Part shown: positions 55,622 through 64,000 of the stretch, in pieces
Layout of the letters: each line of letters starts with the position of its first letter
Numbering within the stretch: the stretch's first letter is position 1
NCBI GenBank assembly: GCA_964017235.1
Contig: OZ024938.1
Location: 49,946,332 to 50,010,331, forward strand
DNA: 64,000 nucleotides
Direction: 5' to 3'
DNA from: Sabellastarte sp. h YS-2021
Taxonomy: Eukaryota > Annelida > Polychaeta > Sabellida > Sabellidae
Notes under the pieces: model-generated
Seen by the model: only the letters and a program-made list of their open reading frames with translations
Told to the model about the DNA's origin: nothing
The model's database searches: none
Position numbers and translations under genes: made by a program

Positions 55622-56824
55622 GAGTGAGTGATGTAAATTCGCCAGTTTTTTGGCACTTTTTCTTCTGCTACATCAAATCACAAATTTTTTTTCAATTTTT
55701 TGTTTTAATAAATATGGCCTATCCATGCATTATCCAAACCTGGAAAAAAACTCACTTGGACATAGGTTCATTAGAGAGCTGTTATTATTTCATACAAATA
55801 TATCTCAAGCTTGCAAACTCAGTGATCAGCAGTTGACTTGACTACTTCAATTCCTTACTTTATGGCGTAAGTAAATACAATGTAGCTAAACTCAAAAAGA
55901 TTCAAAATGCCCTTTGTAGAATTGTTTTTAGACTTGATAGAACTAGCCATGTCACTCCCTTTCTTCAAAAACTACACTGGCTCCCTATCACATACCGCAT
56001 CTTGTTTAAGTACAATCTAATTACTTTCAAGGCTATCAAGTTCTGTCAACCCATATACCTATCATCCTTGATCAAAACCAGTTGTTTAACATGTGGAAAT
56101 CGTCTTTCTCTTTCCTCAGTCTCTCACAAAAAGGCCATTATTAGGCAAGGTGGCTTCCCCCACAGAATGGAACAGACTTCCACAATCAGTACGATCACAA
56201 CAAACAATAACTTTATTTGTTTAGACTAGCATATCCTCCACCATAGTACATCTCCCTGGCGGGCGCTAATTTTGGGCCTCACCTGATACGTACGTCCCTG
56301 GACTTTCCCTTTTTGACCTCAAGCACATTAGAGGATGTTACATCAATTTTGCGCTATATAAATGTTTCTATTCTATTCTATCTATTTTTTATGAAAATAG
56401 ATCTAAATTCGCCGTTGTTTGAAAAAACTGTTTTTCAAGCATAATAGTGAGATAATACCTACCATACTGAAAAATTTAAGCTAAATAATTATTTTACATC
56501 TTTTCTAGCCAAAAAGTATTATTAACATAGATGTAACTTTTCAAAAGTTTGTCCCAGAGAAGTTTAAAATGTTGGTTGGTATTTGTTAAAAATTGCATAA
56601 TTTACACTCTCTAAAGTCATTTGCAAAAAATTATTATTCAAAAATATAATACTGTGAAAATATAAAATGTTGGACTATGAAATCTTGTAGGGCAATAGAT
56701 AAGTATTTTTTCTTTGTTTATGCAACAAAATTATGACATGTTTTCCACATTTGTGCTGTAAAATTGACAAAAACCAAAAAGTGGCAAATTTACATCCACT
56801 GGCGAATTTACATCACTTGCTCTA
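55620..56824. mobile_element. Family E-like element (TAGAGTGAG ends) carrying a LINE fragment
   Basis: Ends TAGAGTGAGTGATGTAAATT and AATTTACATCACTTGCTCTA. The arms have GTAAATTCGCCAG and its inverse, with a second GGCAAATTTAC copy on the right. At 1.2 kb it is longer than its relatives because a LINE 3' end (55835-56390) lies inside. Confidence 0.85.
55835..56390 (+). pseudogene. CR1/L2-like LINE 3' end, fragment C
   Basis: Frames give YFNSLLYGVSKYNVAKL, KIQNALCRIVF, TPFLQKLHWLPITYRI and a WNRLPQS-like end near 56165, the standard C-terminus of CR1/L2 RTs. The 3' tail GCGCTATATAAATG with ATTCT repeats is typical. 5' truncated, as is usual for LINE insertions. Confidence 0.85.
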
Positions 56825-57474
56825 ATTGGTAGACCTGTGTTGTTAACTCGGAACACCCGAACACAAAAGGGATAAAAACTTCATAAATATAATTGCACCA
56901 CCAATGTTGCAATCATACACATAACCCCACCAAAATAATATATTTTTTGAATAATTTTTACCATATCATTCCTTAGATGATAGAGTGACACTTTTAAAAT
57001 GCTAGGCAGTGCAGATATACAGTGACGTTTTACTGAAATCAACGTTCCTTAGTCACAATGTATATCCTTGTTAATTTGTGTGATGTTTTGTTTTATATAA
57101 CATAGTATATGTAAAAAAACATCAATGAATACAGGATATAATAAAAATCACTTTAATCTTTGATTTTAGGAAATGGCATATCTTTTAAAAGTGTCCTGAG
57201 TTAAAAATAGAATGAAAATCCCAGGAATACATATTTGTTGTTGTTTATTTGACAAGGAGGCATTTTATACAGGATAATTTTCTGTGACTACTAGACTGCC
57301 ATTGCTCTTCTCATGTGATAAAGGTAAACAGATATTCTGTTATTCTTTGCTGTATATTTATATATACTACATGTTCAAAAAGTGTCCTGAGTTTGCAGCA
57401 CAGGTGTACCAATCAAAGGACACAGCAAACAGGGCTCATCAATTAACCTTATCTACGGGTTATTATGATAACTA
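56825..57474. other. Intergenic, no gene
   Basis: AT-rich; only a short ORF (57284-57493) without recognisable features. Confidence 0.5.
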
Positions 57475-58102
57475 CTCAGAATTAGTGCTGTGAAATCGCT
57501 TCAAATATCGGATTTGATGTTTGGTATCTGTACAAGCTACTGCCTTGCCACCAATTATCGCCAGGTACCAATTATCGCCAGACAGAATTCAAATAGATAT
57601 AACTTCACCAAAAGTAGCATCCCAAGTCTAGCAAATAAGGTAAAACTATTTCCAAAGTGAATGGAAAAAATACACAACAAAAATGCTTTCAAGATATGTG
57701 ACCTTCACTGAAATATGAACGTTTTATTTTCTGGTGGCGATAATTGGTACCCGGCGATAATTGGTAGCAAGGCAGTAGCGAACTTCGGTCTAGTTCAATC
57801 TTCGAAACAATGTTTTCAAAACCAGTTAAAACCCAGAAATCTCACATAAAATCTTGTCACCTTGTCAGCAAAAATATAAAATCCATATATATTTTAAATA
57901 AATTCCACCATATTTTCAACAAAATAAACATGTTTTATAGATGGGCGAAAATAGGATCCATTGGGATGTGGTGTGATGTTGGGGATTTTTAAACGTTTTG
58001 CAAAGTTAGAATTTCAGACGTTTGAAACGAACTCCGAAATCGGGGCAGTAAACGAGCGAACTATCGAACTTCTTCAAACATCGTCGCAGCACTACTCAGA
58101 AT
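57475..58102. mobile_element. hAT-like MITE with 8-bp duplication, containing a nested MITE
   Basis: CTCAGAAT at 57475-57482 and 58095-58102. The element between is 612 bp with tips TAGTGCTGTGA and TCGCAGCACTA. MITE B copy 2 (57538-57777) lies inside, so the hAT insertion is older. Confidence 0.9.
57538..57777. mobile_element. MITE family B, copy 2 (TACTGCCTTG ends)
   Basis: TACTGCCTTGCCACC and GGTAGCAAGGCAGTA tips. ACCAATTATCGCC is present twice at 17-bp spacing in each arm, separated by AGGT on the left. TA at both tips. The most complete copy of the family. Confidence 0.93.
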
Positions 58103-58155
58103 TATGGGTACCCATGTTTTTTTAGTTTATCTCTGTGAAGCTCAAATCATTGTAT

Positions 58156-58400
58156 CCTTCGTGAACCAGAATCCGGTCCATTTCACTTTCCGGTCTAAAT
58201 GGTTTTAAAATCAGACTTATGTATGTTTTTGTGCCAATATATAAACAGAAGTTATATATTATTAAAATAGAATTGTTTTTGGGTATATACACACGATTTT
58301 CTGGAACAAGAAAAGTGCCCTGAAATGTTTCAAATGTTACAGCGAAAAAAGACTTCACAATTTTGGTAATAGACTGGAAATAGGTACAACAATCACAACA
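58156..58400. repeat. Diverged direct repeat R, copy 1
   Basis: TCCTTCGTGAACCAGAATCC through GTAATAGACTGGAAATAGGT, about 240 bp, clearly similar to 61619-61855 with many substitutions. Identity unknown. Confidence 0.75.
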
Positions 58401-59065
58401 TTTTATTTCAGTGGTTATCCAATGGATCTGCCACTATATCAAACAGCTGCTGTATTTCTGAACGTAAAAGTTTTGGTGCCAAAAATTGAGGTTTTTATAA
58501 TTTTATCATGATTATGCTTGCTAGTGAATCAGCAGTTGTTATGCTAATGAAACATATATGATTATTCTAAGGTAATTGTGGAGTCAGTCGTTTTAGAAAT
58601 ATATATGAAAAACTGCTTTCAAATGTATAATCTAAATCTAGCCACATTCAGTTAATTTTGAATGTTACCAGTCTGAAGAAGGAATTTATTTTAAATAGTT
58701 ATTAACTTATTACTCCATTAAAGTGATGATTTACTGATTAAAAAGTTAAAAACACATGCTTTGGTGAATATTAATTGTGTCAAAGTTGTATTTGCAATCT
58801 CATTGTTTATTATTATTCAATCAGATTAAAAGGGATCAATATACTATTGTCCGGATTTTCCTATATCCTATATGTCATCATTGATAATAAATCGTTTCAT
58901 TCCTCAATTATGTTCAAATAGTTTGTCATAAACAAATACATACTTTTGTATATGAAGGACAATTTTTCTACCCTTCAAGTTTAATGATTGACAGTTAGCC
59001 TGGATTCTAACATTGCACCCTCACAGTCACAGTATATTCCATCATTATTATATTTCATTTCATAG

Positions 59066-62000
59066 ATCAGCGAACAAATGTGTTTTGAGCATGGCCTCAG
59101 GTTCTACACACTTAGAGAGAACATCAGGAAGCAGCCGTAGAGAGGTAATGTTAAGTCAATGCGTCATTTCTTAGGGCTAGTAATAACAATAATTTCAGTT
59201 TTATAAATTTGCATTTTTGATATTTGGAAGTAAAATCAATATGCCATTTTTTGTTGCATTGGAATGAAGCTTTAACTTGTGTACTAGGGATGGGTGGGTA
59301 TGGGTAGTATGGCCCTGGTATTTCCATTTCAAGATATGTGTAGTGCTGATTATGTCATTGTTCCTTATAAACAAGAAAAGTATGTATGAAAGACAGTCAG
59401 TATCCAGCAAAGTTTCTGTTATTAACCCCAGCCCATAAAGGCTGGGTTTATAGTCGTCCACTGCGCCATCCGGGCAGCGAGCATGAAGCTTGTTCCACAG
59501 CCTAAACCCCTCACAGATTCTCACCAAAGTTTCAGGGTATCTTTATCCCAAGTGGATCTACAGCTGATTAGGTTTTGGGGGGTATCCAGTGGCAACTGTT
59601 GGCATGGCAACACTTTTAAAATTTTTGGGTCTTAAAGTTCGTTCTAAAATCTTTAACGTTTTCTGTAACCTAAAATATTGCAGCTAGCTTCATCAGATTT
59701 GCACAGAATGCAAATGTATAGGAAAGCTTTCCTGAGAGTAATTGTGTCCTTGTTTTGGAAACAAAATGGCCGCCATATCATATTTTTAATGTCAAATAGG
59801 AGGGTCATCATATCAAAAAGGCCTTATATCTCCCTTATAATTGTTTCTTTGGCTTCAAAATATGAAAACTACTTGTAAGAAATCATGGCCTGTGAATCTT
59901 TTGTAGAACATCTTGTGGGTTCTATATACTTCTTACAACAGAAGTTGTTCCTAAGATTTTCTCAAATCTCAATGTTGTTGGCCATTTAGCTATACCTGCG
60001 GGCTGGGGTTCTTGCCTGCTGATGCTGGCTATTTTCTGAACATGTCATGGAGAATGAGATTTAATTCTGATAACTGGTGGTTCATAACGCGGATGGGACA
60101 TTTTAGTATTTCCTGAATATTTTATGCCCTCAATGTAAAATACTTGTGCTCAGATGATTGGAATTTAGATAACACCAGTTTTACTATGTATGAACAGATA
60201 ACATAAATACACCTGTTATTGCTTTTATTGTTTCCATGAATGTGTTGTATCTTAGTATAGATACCTAGTCTTACTTGTTTTTATGCATATTTATATTACT
60301 GTTTTAGACACAAAGTGATGCGACAGTTCAGGAAATAGCAGATATTTCACCAACTGTTAAAAGACTTGTTCTTCATGTACAGGATGATAACTTCACATTC
60401 AGTCCTGGCCAGTGGTTTGTATAGATTACCAAAAAAGTATGATACTGGACATGATAATACCTTAGATATCAAGGATATTTCTATGTAGTTCATTGATTTT
60501 TGAAGTCAGAAGATCAATACTTCTAGTCCAGTTAAGATTTGTAGTTCTTTAGAGAATGCTTCAGTAACCATGTTTATTTTTTTTTTTCAAAAATTGAAGA
60601 AAGAAACAAAAGAATAAAAAATAATGCTTGCACTTTAAAGTAGCCGCACAACTTCATGATGCAAGTGTTTGAAATAATTTTACATGACACGGTAAAGTCA
60701 TTTTTGTGAGGCTTGTAATTTGAGAGTGCAAAAACCCCTTCCATTTCCTTGATTTGTGGAAGATTCTTTATACATTTGTGATCTCTATGACTACAGTAAG
60801 TTATTGATGAAAAAGTGGTACAAATCTTGAGTACATTGGAACGTCTACTATCCGACCTTCTATTCTATGAACTTTCAATTATCTGACCTCAAACCCACTC
60901 TCCAACTTCATTTAAACCTGTTCTTTTAGTCCTATTATCTGACCTAATTGTTACTTCCCCCAAGAAGGCCGGATAATAGAACTTCTATTCCATTTTGTTT
61001 TACTTTTGAGGTTTACCCCCTCCAGTAGTTAATTTCAAATACTGTACCTAATTTCTCATTTACTGCAACAGATGCCAAGTTCAAGAGTTTACTGTATAAA
61101 ATGTTTACATTTTCTTGTTAATACAGGGTGGATTTCTTTGCTCCGGGGGTTACACGGGTGGGTGGATTCTCCATGTGTTCGAGTCCACACAAGCTGAAAT
61201 CACTGCGACTCTTGGATCTGGCAGTAAAGTACAGCCAGCAGGAGCCGGCATTCTGGGTACATACAAAGGTGGGTTTGTGAATACCGTATTTTTTCAAAAT
61301 ATGGCCCAGGCGTTAATTATTATTGTAATTCAAATGGCATCAGACCAGGCATTAAATTGAACCAGGCGTCCTTTTGAAATACAAAAAACAGTGTTATAAA
61401 TTGTAAACAGTGTGCTTGTTACCAGGCGTTAATTTCAACCAGGCGTTTATTTGAACCTGGGCATTATTTTGGAAATTTACGGTAGATGGTTGAGGGAAAT
61501 CTCTCAGAAACTAAGCAAATATCAAATCATTTACTTTTATGGTGTATAATCTCTGTTCCAGAAGTAGCATTGTTATCTTTCTGAGATCAATACTTGTTTT
61601 CTGGGGTGTGAAAGAACGAATATCCTTCATGAACCAGAATCCGATCTACTCCACATTCCGGTCTAAACGGTTTTAATGTCATACTTTTATTGTGTCAAAA
61701 TATTGATGGAAACTATGTACTCTTAAAATAGATGCTTTGTTTGTTACACACACGATTATGTCGGATAAGAAAAGTGCACTAAAATGCTTCAAATGATACA
61801 GCTATAAAAGACTGTATAGTTTTTGTAATAGACTGGAAATAGGTAACAAAATCATATATAACAGTATGTAGTAGAATAGAGTAATACGTATTCTAGAATG
61901 TAAAAGTGAAAGAAAAGCACCTTTTTGGGGGTTTTAATTTTAATATAATTGTCGATGTTCACCTGCAGATGCTGTAAAAATGAGTCAGTTTCTGATATAT

Positions 62001-63003
62001 TAGTAATATAATATTACACAAAAATATTTGCCAATTTGCCGTTATTTTGTTAAATATTTAATAATATTTAAAATGTTTCTGAGCCCTGCGTTGTGGATAA
62101 ATAAAGATATTTATATCTACCGGTTCTCATCACTTGATAGCGGTTGCCACCGGTATTGCATTAACAAAACTAGTTGTCTATATCTTCCTTGATATAGACT
62201 CTCTGAGCTATTTCTGACCATATTTGTCTTTCAGAAATTGCCCCTACAACCCCAGGCATGGTCACCATGACAGGAAATACTTGGCTGTACAACATTTTCA
62301 CTCGTCTGTGTAAGAATCAGTTAAACATTTTGGTTATAGTTTTTCCTTTAACGCACCTCAAATGTGGAATGATCTACCCAATAACATATGTCATTCCAAC
62401 TCTATTGCCTCCTTCAGGAACGTGCTAAAAACTTGCCTTTTTTAGCAAAAGTTTCTCCGCCTATGCTACCTCACCTCTGGCATATTAGTAGTGTTTGTAC
62501 CCTGGCTGTGTTAATTGATTAACTCTTATTGCACCCGATTTTGGAATGTTGCACCCTAGAATGCATCAAATAATAGAAATTAAGTGCCCTAAAATTCCAT
62601 GTTAGATTAGATGTTGATTGTTGAAAGTTGAACTTGTCCCAGAGGAGAGTTATGATGAAAAAAGTGTTTGCAAAAATTACCACTCTTGCAGTTTCTGCAT
62701 CTTTCTATGTTTTAGTGTGTACCAGGAAGTCAAGTTCAGTTGAGAGTGGGCGGGGACTTTCACTATGACATCACACCTCAGCAGTCACATAACCTCTTAC
62801 TTATTGCTGGAGGGGTGGGAATTAATCCTCTGATGTCAGTACTGTATACAGTTAGTGCATTGGAAACATCTGGAAACACTGGTCAGACTGAGTCAAGAGT
62901 TGTTCTACTCTACAGTGCCAAAAGTCAAGAGGAGCTCATATTTAAGGTATCGGTCTTACTGTGGGCCAATAAACTCACTAATACCCCAGTCACACTACAG
63001 GTG
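59066..63003 (+). CDS. OXNAD1: Oxidoreductase NAD-binding domain protein 1, 5' and 3' incomplete
   Basis: A flavin/NAD-binding reductase-like protein with a mitochondrial leader in vertebrates; its substrate is not established. Exons seen: 59066-59144, 60308-60414, 61127-61268 and 62716-63003, all in phase. Family matches: [13 protein letters not shown] (exon 1 here), [14 protein letters not shown] and [11 protein letters not shown] (the flavin-binding region), [14 protein letters not shown], then RVGGDFHYD and [17 protein letters not shown] (the nucleotide-binding motif) and [19 protein letters not shown] 59091 could start translation, but a good acceptor (TTTCATAG) at 59058-59065 and homology upstream of that Met suggest 59066 is an internal exon, with a leader exon further left. 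About 80-100 C-terminal residues lie beyond the window. The 3' end of the last exon at 63003 (GTG/GTAAGT) is preferred over an earlier donor at 62947. Confidence 0.92.
59424..60010. mobile_element. Possible MITE with AACCCCAGCCC ends
   Basis: AACCCCAGCCC at 59424-59434 is inverted at 60000-60010. The interior includes AAATGGCCGCCATATCATA and CCTTATATCTCCCTTAT, shared with 50456-51165. Only 11 bp of the termini match, so this is moderate. OXNAD1 intron. Confidence 0.5.
60792..61096. mobile_element. Possible pogo-like MITE remnant
   Basis: TACAGTAA at 60792-60799 and TTACTGTA at 61089-61096. Inside are TATCCGACCTTCTATTC and the opposed GGCCGGATAATAGAA, the kind of text found in pogo/Tigger-like ends. 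OXNAD1 intron. Confidence 0.4.
61282..61484. mobile_element. MITE family F (TACCGTA ends)
   Basis: TACCGTA and TACGGTA tips. The arms carry several copies of CCAGGCGTTAATT in opposed orientation (61306 and about 61364 versus 61421 and 61437 onward). TA at both tips. OXNAD1 intron 3. Confidence 0.75.
61619..61855. repeat. Diverged direct repeat R, copy 2
   Basis: TCCTTCATGAACCAGAATCC through GTAATAGACTGGAAATAGGT; see copy 1 at 58156. In OXNAD1 intron 3. Confidence 0.75.
62340..62640 (+). pseudogene. CR1/L2-like LINE 3' end, fragment D
   Basis: A short reading [13 protein letters not shown]... [14 protein letters not shown] at 62350-62445 is the usual last segment of CR1/L2 RTs, followed by a 3' UTR-like stretch. 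Strongly 5' truncated. In OXNAD1 intron 3, close to exon 62716. Confidence 0.7.
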
Positions 63004-63503
63004 GTAAGTCCCTCTGTTAGAGGTATTACTTGGCGGCGGAACTGCCTGCCAGGCCATCTCATACTTTTTGAGATTTGGTGTATCCATCACATTATAGGCA
63101 GTATAATCCGCGGTTATAGGCATTGGCCAAAATGTGCCAGTCCTTCAACTACTGTCTGAGGTTTGTATGCGAAGTTCTGACACATCGGTGAAACATCCAT
63201 TTACCTCCACTTGCCTTCTGTCGCCGTATTACACTGACAGACGACCGAGTCACAACCTTATGTACATCGTGGACTACACCTTCAGTTACTGCAGCAAAAA
63301 TTTCTCAGTGAGGCGGTAATTTTAAATATTTTAAAAATTCCATAGAAAGTGCAAGATATTGGACCTTTTGTTTCAGCCTCTTTTGTTTAACCAAATCTAT
63401 AAGTGGCCCAGTGATTATCAAGTTTTGGCTTCAGTTTTCAACATCTAGAATACAGCACATGTTAGCATGTGGCAAGCAATGACAGCCTCTCCCATTATGA
63501 TTC
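63004..63503. other. OXNAD1 intron, no further exon seen
   Basis: Follows the donor at 63004. Short ORFs here do not resemble the OXNAD1 C-terminus. Confidence 0.6.
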
Positions 63504-64000
63504 CAGGGGCCGGTTTCACGAAGCCTCCTTAAGATAAAGGTCACCCTAAATTCTAGGATTTCCTTGATTTTCTCCCTCCTTTAAAAAATCTCAGTTTCAC
63601 AAAGCCTCCTTCCTTAAAGGAGATCTTGAAAACTCCCTTGAATTTCAAGGAAGCTAAGGACCTACCTTAGATTTAAGGAAGTGTCCTTCAAGGAATGTTT
63701 ATTATCTTTAATGAACATTGAAGGTGAGTCCACCTAAATATATAGAACTTGAAACATTATTGTCAAACCTACATCCACAAACAATGTTTTGCTGTTTATT
63801 TCAAACAATTTGGTTGTTTAATTCTTGAAAAATTGATGTTCAAACTTTTGAAGTGAGAAACATATTCATGGAGTTTCTTTGAACATAAAGGGCCCCTCCC
63901 TTACTTTGGGTAAAAAATTGTCATGTGACCTACTGTATTAATTTGCAAAATATAATCACAACAAATCTGCATTTTACAAAATTTATTAAAATATAATAAA
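63504..64000. mobile_element. MITE left part, CAGGGGCCGGTTTCACGAAG end, cut by window edge
   Basis: CAGGGGCCGGTTTCACGAAG followed by CCTCCTTAAG, with a second motif copy (AGTTTCACAAAGCCTCCTT) near 63590, so the motif is doubled as in the 7052-7757 element. No right end before position 64000. Confidence 0.6.

Noticed and set aside
63134-63319. Further OXNAD1 exon
   Set aside because: The translation does not match the expected C-terminal sequence and contains no NAD(P)-binding motif such as CGPPPM.

Overview
The window is AT-rich animal nuclear DNA: spliced genes with GT-AG introns, a transposon-dense background, tRNA-derived SINEs, CR1/L2-like LINE fragments, DIRS-type retroelements and many MITEs. 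The repeat mix and the divergence of the conserved proteins suggest a marine lophotrochozoan, most likely a bivalve mollusc. That assignment is inference; no species is claimed.

Host genes lie at the two ends. Positions 1-6888 (minus strand) hold 11 exons of DCTN2 (dynamitin), whose C-terminus lies beyond the left edge. Across a 1.5-kb divergent intergenic region, EEF1B2 (translation factor eEF1B-alpha, in older naming eEF1-beta) runs on the plus strand in six exons, 8369-25906, and is complete at 223 codons. Its 13.4-kb first intron contains a complete single-exon gene on the same strand, ZNHIT2 (11838-12992, 384 aa). At the right end OXNAD1 starts upstream of 59144 and continues past the window; four exons are seen.

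The 33 kb between EEF1B2 and OXNAD1 shows no host gene that I can identify. From left to right it holds: a 70-bp tandem duplication; three 'GTATCCACCGG' elements built on a 147-bp tandem repeat (27.2-30.8 kb); two CR1/L2-like reverse transcriptase fossils on the minus strand (30.8-32.95 kb); a DIRS-like element on the plus strand with RT, RNase H and tyrosine recombinase remnants (about 33.5-37.8 kb); a second, different retroelement on the minus strand with zinc-knuckle-like gag and RT remnants (38.1-40.5 kb); a segmental duplication (43.7-46.5 versus 48.7-52.4 kb) carrying permuted tRNA-like modules; a duplicated promoter/first-exon-like block with a CRE site (41.5 and 46.5 kb); and two almost identical 718-bp repeats, each with an ORF of unknown function (52.65 and 54.56 kb).

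The most interesting pattern is structural. Many short TA-flanked inverted-repeat elements with unrelated sequences share one terminal design: a 12-15 bp motif present twice at 17-18 bp spacing inside each terminal inverted repeat. Other notable observations are the permuted tRNA-like modules, the 147-bp satellite, an empty-site/filled-site pair for one MITE, and two hAT-like MITEs with exact 8-bp target duplications. Exon boundaries were read by eye from splice sites and reading frame. Family names for repeats are inferences from motifs.
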